A stretch of 64,000 nucleotides of DNA, from NCBI RefSeq assembly GCF_014205135.1, contig NZ_JACHMY010000001.1, positions 1,922,001-1,986,000 on the forward strand, written 5' to 3'. How positions within the stretch are numbered: the first letter of the stretch is position 1; every line of letters starts with the position of its first letter. A program made the position numbers and the translations under genes. This document shows, piece after piece, positions 33,737-41,727 of this stretch. Source of the DNA: Kribbella italica (lineage in GTDB: Bacteria; Actinomycetota; Actinomycetes; Propionibacteriales; Kribbellaceae). A model generated the notes under the pieces. The model worked only from the letters and a program-made list of their open reading frames with translations, ran no database searches and had not been told where the DNA came from.

Positions 33737-34507
33737 TCAGCGCGTGGCGAAGGCGAATCCATCAGGGTCGACATGGACCTGCGTTCCGTCCGGAGTGGTC
33801 AGCGCGGGCAGCCCGGTGGGAGCGTCACCCGCCAGTACGGCGTACGAGAAGCCGGCCACGTCGAGCTGCGGTGCGCGGGCAGACTTCTCCCGGTCGTAGG
33901 TGAAGACCTCGATCACCGTGTCGCCGCCCTTGAGGTAGCCGATGCTGAACCCGCGCGGGTCGTGCGGCTGCTCGATCGTGCCGATGAACGAGAAGCCGTG
34001 GTTGTCCCGGTAGTACGCGTGGGTCGCCTCCCGGTCCTCGACCGTCACCGCGACATGGTCGAACCGCGGCCGCGCCGGTACGCCGAGAGCGCGCTCCCGC
34101 GCGACCCCGTCCTCGTCCAGGACGGCGGCGTACTGCAGATCGCCCTGGATCATCTCCAGCAGCGTCCCGTCCGGGTCGAAGAAGAAGCAGATCCGGACCG
34201 CGCCCTCGGCGTCCAGCGGGTCGAGCTTGAACTCGACCCCGGCGGCCTTCAGTACGGCGGCCCGCTCGTCCAGGCGGTCGACCTTGAAGCCGACGTGCCG
34301 GAACCCCTTCTGCAGGTCGTCGCCGACCCAGGTGGTGTCCGCGCGCCCGCGCTCGACCTTCCGCAGCTCGACGGTCGCCGTGACGGCGTCGAGGAGAGCG
34401 CGCTCCGCGGTGGCCACACCGATGACCGGCAGCTCCAGGAACTTGCCGTAGTACTCGACCGAGGCCTGGACGTCGGTGCAGTTGACGACGACGTTCTTGA
34501 TCGGCAT
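33737..34507 (-). CDS. VOC (glyoxalase/extradiol dioxygenase-like) family protein
   Basis: This 256-aa protein has two tandem betaalphabetabetabeta modules: residues about 4-120 (VVVNCTDVQASVEYYGKFLE, GFRHVGFKVD, FFFDPDGTLLEMIQ) and about 148-250 (FDHVAVTVEDREATHAYYRD, GYLKGGDTVIEVFTYD). This is the architecture of metal-dependent VOC enzymes. The substrate is unknown. It starts 19 bp after the permease stop. In a glycoside operon it might act on a sugar-derived or aromatic aglycone product. Confidence 0.75.
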   Translation of the reverse strand: MPIKNVVVNCTDVQASVEYYGKFLELPVIGVATAERALLDAVTATVELRKVERGRADTTWVGDDLQKGFRHVGFKVDRLDERAAVLKAAGVEFKLDPLDAEGAVRICFFFDPDGTLLEMIQGDLQYAAVLDEDGVARERALGVPARPRFDHVAVTVEDREATHAYYRDNHGFSFIGTIEQPHDPRGFSIGYLKGGDTVIEVFTYDREKSARAPQLDVAGFSYAVLAGDAPTGLPALTTPDGTQVHVDPDGFAFATR

Positions 34508-34526
34508 GGATCTCCTTCGTGAGGGT

Positions 34527-35381
34527 CTAGTTCTTGACGGCGCCGAGCATCATCCCGGCGACGAACTGCCGCTGCATCCGGACGTAGACGAGCACGACCG
34601 GAACGACCGACAGGGTGAGACCGGCGGTGAGCGCCGGCCAGTTGGTCGAGTACTGGCCCATCAGCGTGAACAGCACCGGCTGCAGCGGCAGCGCGTCGGT
34701 GTCCCGCAGGACCGTGTTCGCGATCAGGAACTCGTTCCAGGTCTGCAGGAACTGGAAGATCACCACGGTCGCGATCCCGGGCCGGGTCAGCGGCAGGATC
34801 ACCCGCCAGAAGATCACCAGCTCCGAGCCGCCGTCGACCCGCGCGGCCTCGATCAGCTCGTCCGGCAGGGTCTGGAAGAACGCCCGCATCAGGAACATCG
34901 CGAACGGCGCCGAGCCGGAGATGTAGAGGATCAGCAACCCGGTCTGGGTGTCCAGCAGTCCGAGCGTCTTGAGCTGCAGGTAGAGCGGGATGATCAGCGC
35001 CGTCGACGGCATCATCAGTGTGGTCAGGAGCAGTACGAAGAGCGTGTTGCGGAACGGGAAGTCGAGCTTGGCGAACGCGTACCCGCTGAGCGTCGCGAAG
35101 ACCAGTACGCCGATCACCGTGACGGACGTGATCCAGACGCTGTTCCAGAAGTGCAGCGGGAACTCGATCTTGGTCCACGCGGTCGAGTAGCCGGCGAAGG
35201 TCAGCTTGTCCGGGATGACCGGTCCGCCGAAGATCGTGCTCGGCTCGCGCAGCGACGTCAGCAGCATCCAGACGAACGGGAACGCCATCAGCACGCAGAA
35301 CGGCGCCAGCACGAACGCCGCGAAACTCTTGCCCAGCGGGAAGCGGAACGGTTTGGTGTGTTCCACGGCGGGTGCGCTCAC
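34527..35381 (-). CDS. Carbohydrate ABC transporter permease (MalG-like)
   Basis: This 284-aa inner-membrane protein has six hydrophobic segments and the EAA loop ELIEAARVDGGSELVIFWRVILPL characteristic of sugar importer permeases. It starts at GTG 35381, overlapping the upstream permease stop (GTGA). It pairs with the MalF-like permease. No dedicated ATPase gene is in the operon; actinobacterial sugar importers often share a MsiK-type ATPase encoded elsewhere. Confidence 0.9.
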   Translation of the reverse strand: MSAPAVEHTKPFRFPLGKSFAAFVLAPFCVLMAFPFVWMLLTSLREPSTIFGGPVIPDKLTFAGYSTAWTKIEFPLHFWNSVWITSVTVIGVLVFATLSGYAFAKLDFPFRNTLFVLLLTTLMMPSTALIIPLYLQLKTLGLLDTQTGLLILYISGSAPFAMFLMRAFFQTLPDELIEAARVDGGSELVIFWRVILPLTRPGIATVVIFQFLQTWNEFLIANTVLRDTDALPLQPVLFTLMGQYSTNWPALTAGLTLSVVPVVLVYVRMQRQFVAGMMLGAVKN

Positions 35382-36340
35382 CGGTCGGCCCTCCTGGTCA
35401 GCCACAGCTGGGCGATCACCGCGATCGTGCACAGGATCATCGTCACGACGCTGAACGCGCTCGCGTACCCGAGCTGCGGGATCGACCCGGACGTCGAGCC
35501 GAAGGCCAGCGAGTACAGGTACGTGCCGAGGACCTCGCTGCCGTGGTTCGGGCCGCCGCCGGTCATCACGTAGATGATGTCGAAGGCCTTGAACCCGTTC
35601 AGCAGCCCGAGGCTGATCACCAGACCGGTGACCACGCGCAGGCTCGGCACGGTGATGTTCCAGAACTGCTGGACCGTGTTCGCGCCGTCGACCGCCGCGG
35701 CCTCGTACAGGCTGGGATCGATTCCCTGGAGGCCGGCGAAGAAGATCAGCATGGTGAAGCCGAGACCGCCCCAGACCGTCACGACGATGATGGCCGGCAG
35801 CACGGTCCGGCTGTCGGCCAGCCACGGGTGCTGGAGCGAGTCGAGACCGATGGCCCCGAGCACCTGGTTGAGCGTGCCGATGTTCGGGTCGTAGATCAGC
35901 TTCCAGAGCACCCCGGACACCACGAACGAGACGATGCCCGGGATGAACAGGATGGTCCGGACCAGCACCCCGACGTGCTTCCACACGACGTTCACCAGAA
36001 CCGCCGTGAGCAGACCGAGGAAGGTCAGGAGCACCGTCGTCACCGCGGTCAGCGCGAGCGTCACGATCATCGCGCGCCGCGCCACCGGGTCGCCGAGCAT
36101 CCGGCTGTAGTTGTCGAGCCCGATGAACCGCGGCGACCCGAACCCGCCCCAGCGCGTGAGGCTCAGGTACGTCGTACGGAGGATCGGCCACAGCACGAAG
36201 CCGAGGAACAGCGCGAACGTCGGCAGCACGAACAGGTAGCCCGCGATCCGCTGGGACCTGCGCAGCGGTGAACCGAGGCGGTGGGCCTTTTGCTGCGGAC
36301 GTGGTGCCGCTGACGGCCGGACTGTTGTTGCGGTCGCCAC
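35378..36340 (-). CDS. Carbohydrate ABC transporter permease (MalF-like)
   Basis: This 320-aa membrane protein has six helices and the EAA motif (SLYEAAAVDGANTVQQFWNI). The N-terminal 30 residues are basic and cytoplasmic. It begins 4 bp after the stop of the substrate-binding protein gene and overlaps the second permease gene. The two permeases form the membrane channel of the importer. Substrate choice depends on the binding protein and is probably an oligosaccharide or glycoside, given the GH1 gene. Confidence 0.9.
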   Translation of the reverse strand: MATATTVRPSAAPRPQQKAHRLGSPLRRSQRIAGYLFVLPTFALFLGFVLWPILRTTYLSLTRWGGFGSPRFIGLDNYSRMLGDPVARRAMIVTLALTAVTTVLLTFLGLLTAVLVNVVWKHVGVLVRTILFIPGIVSFVVSGVLWKLIYDPNIGTLNQVLGAIGLDSLQHPWLADSRTVLPAIIVVTVWGGLGFTMLIFFAGLQGIDPSLYEAAAVDGANTVQQFWNITVPSLRVVTGLVISLGLLNGFKAFDIIYVMTGGGPNHGSEVLGTYLYSLAFGSTSGSIPQLGYASAFSVVTMILCTIAVIAQLWLTRRADR

Positions 36341-36344
36341 CCGA

Positions 36345-37667
36345 TCAGCCGCCCTTGGCGTTCTGCACCGCCTGCTGCATCTCCTTGGCGACCGCGGCGG
36401 GCTCGCCGGTCCCGTCGAAGATCTTGGACAGCGGATCCCCGGCGGCCACCGAGCCCGGCCCGAACGGGATGTGCGGGCAGCCGTCGCCGTCGGTCAGCCA
36501 CGACGTCATCTGCTTCATGATCGGCAGCTCGATCCGGGCCGCGGCGCTCTTGGTCGCGGGCATCGAGTTCGAGTCGTTCATGGTGGGGGAGTACTGGTCG
36601 GCCGAGTACAGGAAGCGCAGGAACTCCAGCGCGGCGTCCTTGTTCTTGCTGGTCTCCGACACCGCCCAGCCGGCGCCGGCCTGGTTCGCGCACCAGTGCC
36701 GCTTGCCGGGCGCGATCGCCGGGGTCTTCATCACCTTGTACTTCTTCGCGAACGCCGGGGGAGCGTCCTTCGACAGCCCCTGCGGCGACCACGAGCCGTT
36801 GAACAGCATCGCCGACTTCTCGGTGTAGAAGATCTGCGGGACCTGGTCGCCGCTGGTGCCCGTCGTACCGGGCTGGAAGACGTTGCCCTTGACGATCTTC
36901 TGGTTCAGCTCGAGGGCCTGGATCACCTTCGGGTCCTCGTAGGTGAGGCCGTCCTGGAGCTGGTCGAGCTTGAGGTAGAACGTCGGGTCGTCGGCGACCT
37001 GGGTGAGCAGCGGCAGGAAGAAGTCCAGCGAGCTGGTCGTCGGGTTGCAGCTGAGCGCGACCGGGTGCTTGCCGATGGCCCGGATCTTGGCCGCGGCCGC
37101 GATCAGGTCGTCCCAGGTCTCGATCTCGTCCTCGCCGACACCGGCCTTCTTCAGCATCTCCGGGTTGTAGAACAGACCGAAGGTCTGCGCCATCCAGCCC
37201 ACGGCGTACTGCTTGCCGTCGAGGGTGTACTCCTGGTTGGCGGAGTCGAAGAAGTCCTTCAGGAAGTCGTCGCCTAGATCCTTCTTCAGGTCGGCCGAGA
37301 CGCCGCCGGTGCCGTAGGTCAGCGCGCGGGTGTGCGGCGCGAAGATCTCCGGGACGTCGCCGCCGGCGACCGCGGCCTGCAGGGCCGGCAGGTACTGGTC
37401 GGGGGTGCCGAAGATCCGGTTCTCGATGGTGATGTTGCTGTGTGCGGCCTGGAACTTCTCGATCAGCTTCGGGAACTGGTCCTCCTGGTCGCTGTACCAG
37501 GACCAGACCCGGACGACGGCCTTGCCGCCACTGCTGCTCGACCCGCCGTCGTCGCTGCAGGCGGCCAGCGAGGACCCGAGCCCGAGCGCGGCGGCGCCGC
37601 CGAGCGCGCCCTTGAGCAGGGTGCGTCGTCGGAACGGTGTGGATGGGAGTTGCCGATCACCCTGCAT
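36345..37667 (-). CDS. Sugar ABC transporter substrate-binding lipoprotein
   Basis: This 440-aa extracellular solute-binding protein (family 1 type) starts at ATG 37667 behind GAGGAG. The N-terminus combines a twin-arginine-like stretch (RRRTLLKGALGG) with a lipobox LAAC (about residue 37), so it is a Tat- or Sec-exported lipoprotein. The body (VVRVWSWYSDQEDQFPKLIE, GTPDQYLPALQAAVAGGDVP) is typical of sugar-binding proteins. It is the first gene of the six-gene operon and lies downstream of an operator-like dyad. Confidence 0.9.
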   Translation of the reverse strand: MQGDRQLPSTPFRRRTLLKGALGGAAALGLGSSLAACSDDGGSSSSGGKAVVRVWSWYSDQEDQFPKLIEKFQAAHSNITIENRIFGTPDQYLPALQAAVAGGDVPEIFAPHTRALTYGTGGVSADLKKDLGDDFLKDFFDSANQEYTLDGKQYAVGWMAQTFGLFYNPEMLKKAGVGEDEIETWDDLIAAAAKIRAIGKHPVALSCNPTTSSLDFFLPLLTQVADDPTFYLKLDQLQDGLTYEDPKVIQALELNQKIVKGNVFQPGTTGTSGDQVPQIFYTEKSAMLFNGSWSPQGLSKDAPPAFAKKYKVMKTPAIAPGKRHWCANQAGAGWAVSETSKNKDAALEFLRFLYSADQYSPTMNDSNSMPATKSAAARIELPIMKQMTSWLTDGDGCPHIPFGPGSVAAGDPLSKIFDGTGEPAAVAKEMQQAVQNAKGG

Positions 37668-37712
37668 GCTGACTCCTCGGTCGTTCAGCGCGGCTGCGGT
37701 CCCCGTTGACAA

Positions 37713-37735
37713 CTTCCTAACTAAAAGTAAGAAAG
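37713..37735 (-). promoter_or_regulatory. Operator-like dyad upstream of the sugar operon
   Basis: A 23-bp imperfect palindrome with arms CTTCCTAACT and AGTAAGAAAG and an AAA centre lies 46 bp upstream of the binding-protein start. Read on the minus strand it contains TTAGGAA, which also occurs at the GH9 operator (51608-51622). It is a candidate ROK-type operator, possibly for the ROK regulator at 30041. Confidence 0.5.
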
Positions 37736-38054
37736 CGGTCAAGACTTCACAACACCTGACTACCTCTGAGTCCGGGCCGGGCTGCTCGGCGGTGGTGGGT
37801 GTGGTGGGTGGATGTGCGCAGGTGGGCGGTGCGTGGACTTGGCGCGGGGGAGGTGGTTTGAGGCGTGGTGGTGTCGAGGGCCGGTACTTGCTGGGCGGGC
37901 CGGGGACGGTTGGACGGGGTGATTGGCGGGGGCGGATGGGGGCGTTCCGGAATCCGGATGGGCGGGGTTCGGATGGGTGTGCCGGGGGTCCGAAGGGGTG
38001 AGGGCGGATAGGGCGTTCGGGGGGCCGGAGGGGCGGGATCGTAGGGTGGTTCGT
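37736..38054. other. Intergenic region, strongly G-rich on the + strand
   Basis: No gene is seen in this gap of about 320 bp between divergent genes. From about 37790 to 38040 the + strand is dominated by G and T, with many GGG runs and few C. It holds one copy of a 17-bp direct repeat (37874-37890) whose other copy is at 33669-33685. The right end carries the TAGGGT -10 of the ZapE-like gene. Confidence 0.5.
38042..38047 (+). promoter_or_regulatory. Candidate -10 of the ZapE-like gene
   Basis: TAGGGT ends exactly 7 nt before ATG 38055 with no ribosome binding site, predicting leaderless transcription. Confidence 0.4.
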
Positions 38055-39065
38055 ATGCCGATCCGGTTGGTTGAGCGGCGGCCGGAGGTGAGTCCGGACC
38101 GGCTGCTGTCCGAGTGCGTGCCGCCGCCTCGGTTCGCGCCTGTGCGGTTCGGGACGTACGAACCGGCGGCGGGAGAGCCGAGTCAGGCCGAGGCGCTCGG
38201 CGTGCTGGTCGAGCGGGGGAAGGTGCTCGCCGAGCCGCGGCGGGAGAGGTCCTGGTGGCAGCGGAAGGCGCCGGCGGAGACGCTCAAGCCGGGGATCTAC
38301 CTGGACGGCGGGTTCGGGGTCGGCAAGACCCATTTGCTCGCCTCGCTGTGGCACGTGTCGGCCGGGCCGAAGATGTACTGCACGTTCGTCGAGCTGACCA
38401 ACCTCGTCGGCGCGCTCGGGATGCGGAACGCGGTCGAGGCGCTGTCGGCGTACCGGCTGATCTGCATCGACGAGTTCGAACTCGACGATCCCGGCGACAC
38501 CGTCCTGATCTCACGCCTCCTGCGCCAGCTCGTCGACGCCGGCGTCCAGCTCGCCGCGACCTCCAACACGCTGCCCGACAAGCTCGGCGAGGGCCGGTTC
38601 CAGGCCACCGACTTCCTCCGCGAGATCCAGGCCCTGTCCGGCCACTTCGACGTACGCCGGATCGACGGCCCCGACTACCGCCACCGCGGCCTCCCCGTCG
38701 CCCCCGCGCCGTGGACCGACGCCGCCGTCGAACAGGCGGCGACCGACCGGCCGGACGCGTCCTGCGACCACTTCGTCGACCTCTACCACCACCTCGGCGA
38801 GCTCCACCCCAGCAAGTACGGCGCCTTCCTGGACGGCGTGCAGACGGTCGGCATCACTGACGTGCGCGAGCTCACCGACGAGAACATCGCCCTACGCCTG
38901 GTCGTGCTCGCCGACCGCATGTACGACCGCGACCTCCCCCTGATCCACAGCGGCCTGCCGCTGGACCGCCTCTTCCCGGCGCCGATGCTCAAGGGCGGCT
39001 ACCGCAAGAAGTACCTCCGCGCGCTGTCCCGCCTGATCGCCCTGGCCCACGCGGGAATGGACTGA
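38055..39065 (+). CDS. zapE: AFG1/ZapE-like ATPase
   Basis: This 336-aa P-loop protein has Walker A GGFGVGKTHLL (about 88-98), Walker B ICIDEFELDDPGD (about 135-147) and sensor ATSNTLPDKLGEGRF. These features and the length match the AFG1-like family, whose E. coli member ZapE acts in cell division and whose mitochondrial member assists protein quality control. The role in actinobacteria is not well defined. Start ATG 38055 fits the leaderless -10. A strong hairpin follows the gene. Confidence 0.85.
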   Translation: MPIRLVERRPEVSPDRLLSECVPPPRFAPVRFGTYEPAAGEPSQAEALGVLVERGKVLAEPRRERSWWQRKAPAETLKPGIYLDGGFGVGKTHLLASLWHVSAGPKMYCTFVELTNLVGALGMRNAVEALSAYRLICIDEFELDDPGDTVLISRLLRQLVDAGVQLAATSNTLPDKLGEGRFQATDFLREIQALSGHFDVRRIDGPDYRHRGLPVAPAPWTDAAVEQAATDRPDASCDHFVDLYHHLGELHPSKYGAFLDGVQTVGITDVRELTDENIALRLVVLADRMYDRDLPLIHSGLPLDRLFPAPMLKGGYRKKYLRALSRLIALAHAGMD

Positions 39066-39076
39066 CCATTCCACCG

Positions 39077-39094
39077 GGACGCAAGGCTGCGTCC
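39077..39094 (+). terminator. Hairpin after the ZapE-like gene
   Basis: GGACGCA and TGCGTCC form a perfect 7-bp stem with the tetraloop AGGC, just 12 bp after the stop. A second stem, GGAATGG/CCATTCC (39054-39072), spans the stop codon. No T tract is present, as usual in actinobacteria. Confidence 0.55.
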
Positions 39095-39112
39095 GGAGAA
39101 CCCCTGGGTGGC

Positions 39113-39153
39113 TAGCCTCCGACCCATCGCGGTGCTGAGGGGGGTCCCAGTGC
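39113..39153 (+). promoter_or_regulatory. Promoter and conserved 5' leader of the first secreted paralog
   Basis: TAGCCT (39113-39118) is a likely -10. The transcript would begin near 39125 and contain a 23-bp block (39131-39153) that is identical to 40017-40039 ahead of the second paralog. The block can fold through CTG...CAG and GG/CC pairs. Confidence 0.5.
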
Positions 39154-39184
39154 CATTCGTGAATGACACCTAGGAGCAGATCGC

Positions 39185-39916
39185 ATGATTCGTCGTACTC
39201 TGACGGCCGCTGTCGCGGTCGTCGGCCTGGCGGCCCTCGCGCCGCTGTCGGCTTCGGCCGCCCGCCCCGGCCCGGTGATGCCGCCGAGCCTGAAAGGCCC
39301 GGCCTCGAAGGCCGAGGCCGCCGGTCCCTGCACCCTGTCGCTGCCCACCCGCGTCGCCATCGGCAAGCCGGTGATCACGCTGAACGGCAAGCGCATCGGC
39401 GGCTGCAACGTCCGGGACAACACGTCGGGCTGGCTCCTCGACCACCCGAGCATCGGTGACGTGAACGGGATCCTGTTCGACGCGACCGATCCGCTCGGCA
39501 AGGGCCAGTGGAGCGTCCCGGACAACCACCCGATCGGCAACCAGACCTGGTACGGCATCGGCAGCATCAACGGCGACGGCACCGAGTTCACCCAGAACAA
39601 CCTCCCGGTCACGGTGAAGCTCGCCGCGGGCGCCTGGATCTCGTCGTCGCGCACGGCCGACGTCGTGACGCTGAAGGGCACGTCGCTGCTGTACTCGGTC
39701 ACCACGAACAGCTACTTCAAGCGTTCGGCGGCCGGCGTGTTCCAGTTCCGCGAGAAGGGCTCCACGGTGTGGCAGACCTTGAAGGGCGGCCTGTGGACGA
39801 ACTCGAAGGGTGAGGTCAGCCTCTCGTACCGGTACAGCAAGGTGCGCGACTACCGCTTCGCGCTGTACTCGACCCCGATCAGCTGGGACCTCGGCAGCGC
39901 CGTCACCACCCGCTGA
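39185..39916 (+). CDS. Secreted protein, tandem paralog 1
   Basis: This 243-aa protein has a signal peptide (RRTLTAAVAVVGLAALAPLSASA, cut after the second Ala-Ser-Ala). The mature part has two cysteines (PCTLSLP, GGCNVRD) that may pair. The C-terminal half (VTLKGTSLLYSVTTNSYFKR...FQFREKGSTVWQTLKGGLWT) looks like an Ig-like or cell-surface beta domain with a Lys/Thr/Ser pattern. It is a tandem duplicate of the next gene, with near-identity from about residue 140. I do not recognise a function. AGGAGC precedes the ATG. Confidence 0.75.
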   Translation: MIRRTLTAAVAVVGLAALAPLSASAARPGPVMPPSLKGPASKAEAAGPCTLSLPTRVAIGKPVITLNGKRIGGCNVRDNTSGWLLDHPSIGDVNGILFDATDPLGKGQWSVPDNHPIGNQTWYGIGSINGDGTEFTQNNLPVTVKLAAGAWISSSRTADVVTLKGTSLLYSVTTNSYFKRSAAGVFQFREKGSTVWQTLKGGLWTNSKGEVSLSYRYSKVRDYRFALYSTPISWDLGSAVTTR

Positions 39917-39963
39917 GAATTGCAACTTGCTGCAACTGGTGAGTGAGCCAGCTCTCACTCGCC

Positions 39964-40053
39964 GTCGAACCTGATCAGCTGCGACCCTGTCGCGGACTAC
40001 GCTCCGCCCATCTCATGGTGCTGAGGGGGGTCCCAGTGCTGATCAGGTTCGAC
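39964..40053 (+). promoter_or_regulatory. Promoter region of the second paralog inside a 16-bp inverted repeat
   Basis: GTCGAACCTGATCAGC (39964-39979) and GCTGATCAGGTTCGAC (40038-40053) are perfect inverted repeats. Between them lie a TACGCT -10 (39998-40003) and the 23-bp leader block shared with the first paralog. The repeat could be an operator pair or form a cruciform. Confidence 0.5.
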
Positions 40054-40069
40054 ACAAGGAGCACAACAC

Positions 40070-40801
40070 ATGATTCGACGTACGCTGACGGCTGCCGTCG
40101 CAGTGGTCGGCCTCGCCGCGGTAGCCCCGCTCTCGGCGTCTGCTGCCCGGCCTGACCCGGGTGCGCACTGGGCGCCGAAGACCACGTCGTCGCGGGACGC
40201 CGCCGGCACCTGCAACCTGTCGGTCCCGACGCGGGTCGCCATCGGCCGGCCGGAGCTGCTCCTGCCGGGCAAGCTGACCGGCACCTGCGCGGCCAACCCC
40301 GACCCGACCTCGGGCTGGTACCTCAAGCACCCGAGCAAGGGCATCGTCAACGAGATCGTCTTCGACAAGGAGTACGAGTTCGGCGACGGCATCTGGTACG
40401 TCCCGTCGAACCACCCGATCGGCGTCCAGGAGTTCTACGGTGTCGGCAGCGAGAACCCCGACGGCACCACCAACACCCAGAACAAGGTGCCCGTCACGGT
40501 CAAGCTCGCCGCCGGGGCGTGGATCTCTTCGTCGCGCAAGGCCGACGTCGTGACGCTGAAGGGCACTTCGCTGCTGTACTCGGTGTCCACGAACAAGTAC
40601 TTCAAGCGTTCGGCCGCCGGCGTCTTCCAGTTCCGCGAGAAGGGCTCGACCACCTGGCAGACGCTCAAGGGTGGGCTGTGGACGAACTCGAAGGGTGAGG
40701 TCAGCCTTTCGTACAAGTACAGCAAGGTGCGCGACTACCGGTTCGCGCTGTACTCGACCTCGATCAGCTGGGACCTCGGCAGCGCCGTCACCACGCGCTG
40801 A
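40070..40801 (+). CDS. Secreted protein, tandem paralog 2
   Basis: This 243-aa protein has the same length as its upstream neighbour. The signal peptide and the C-terminal domain are almost identical. The middle (about 30-110) has diverged: it contains AAGTCNLSVPTRVAIGRPELLL and GTCAANPD, so the two cysteines are retained. That pattern suggests a conserved anchoring or folding domain with a variable binding part. It has its own promoter and AAGGAG ribosome binding site, so both copies are likely expressed. Confidence 0.75.
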   Translation: MIRRTLTAAVAVVGLAAVAPLSASAARPDPGAHWAPKTTSSRDAAGTCNLSVPTRVAIGRPELLLPGKLTGTCAANPDPTSGWYLKHPSKGIVNEIVFDKEYEFGDGIWYVPSNHPIGVQEFYGVGSENPDGTTNTQNKVPVTVKLAAGAWISSSRKADVVTLKGTSLLYSVSTNKYFKRSAAGVFQFREKGSTTWQTLKGGLWTNSKGEVSLSYKYSKVRDYRFALYSTSISWDLGSAVTTR

Positions 40802-40863
40802 CGCCGTACCGCTCCTGCCCTGTCCTCACCGGTTTGCCGGTGGGGATGGGGCAGGATGTCGTC

Positions 40864-41727
40864 ATGGCGAAGAAGAAGGCTGACGGGACGGGTGACAGGC
40901 TGCTGGACGCGTTGCGGGTACCGGCCGGGCCGGTGGACCTGAGCGCGTACGACACGCGCGCGACGACCGGGTTCGAGGGCACGAAGGACGACGGCAAGCT
41001 GAAGCTCGAGGAGCTCGGCGCCGAGGTGTCGGACTGGCAGGAGCGGCTGTTCGCCGAGGGCCGCAAGGGCGGCACCCGGTCGGTGCTGCTCGTGCTGCAG
41101 GGGATGGACACCTCCGGCAAGGGCGGCGTCATCCGGCACGGCGCGGGACTGATGGATCCGCAGGGTCTGCGGATCACGTCGTTCAAGGCGCCGACGGCGA
41201 CCGAGAAGCGGCGCGGGTTCCTCTGGCGGATCCGGCAGGCGCTGCCGGGGCCGGGCATGATCGGGATCTTCGACCGCTCGCACTACGAGGACGTCCTGAT
41301 CGCCCGGGTGCGGAACCTGGTCGCCCCGCCGGTCTGGAACCGGCGCTACGACCAGATCAACGAGTTCGAGGCGGAGCTGGCCGAGAGCGGCGTGACGGTG
41401 CTGAAGTGCTTCCTGCACATCTCCGCCGACCAGCAGAAGGAACGCCTCGAGGCGCGGCTGGACGACCCGACCAAGTACTGGAAGTACAACCCCGGCGACA
41501 TCGACGAGCGCGAGTTCTGGCCCGCGTACGCCGAGGCGTACCAGGCGGCGCTGGAGAACTGCAACGGCCCGGCCGCGCCCTGGTACGTGATCCCCAGCGA
41601 CCGCAAGTGGTACCGCAACTGGGCCGTCACGACCCTGCTGCTGGAGACCCTGCGCGACCTGAACCCGGAGTGGCCGACCGCCGACTTCGATGTCGAGGGC
41701 GAGAAGGCCCGGCTGGCGACGACCTGA
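40864..41727 (+). CDS. ppk2: Polyphosphate kinase 2 (PPK2) family protein
   Basis: This 287-aa enzyme transfers phosphate between polyphosphate and nucleotides. Walker A GMDTSGKGG (about 80-88), the lid region FKAPTATEKRRGFLWRI and Walker B IFDRSHYEDVL are all present and match one-domain PPK2 proteins. The sequence alone does not settle whether it prefers NDPs or NMPs. The start ATG 40864 gives the usual basic N-terminus. The stop overlaps the next gene by one base (TGATG), so the two are likely coupled. Confidence 0.88.
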   Translation: MAKKKADGTGDRLLDALRVPAGPVDLSAYDTRATTGFEGTKDDGKLKLEELGAEVSDWQERLFAEGRKGGTRSVLLVLQGMDTSGKGGVIRHGAGLMDPQGLRITSFKAPTATEKRRGFLWRIRQALPGPGMIGIFDRSHYEDVLIARVRNLVAPPVWNRRYDQINEFEAELAESGVTVLKCFLHISADQQKERLEARLDDPTKYWKYNPGDIDEREFWPAYAEAYQAALENCNGPAAPWYVIPSDRKWYRNWAVTTLLLETLRDLNPEWPTADFDVEGEKARLATT

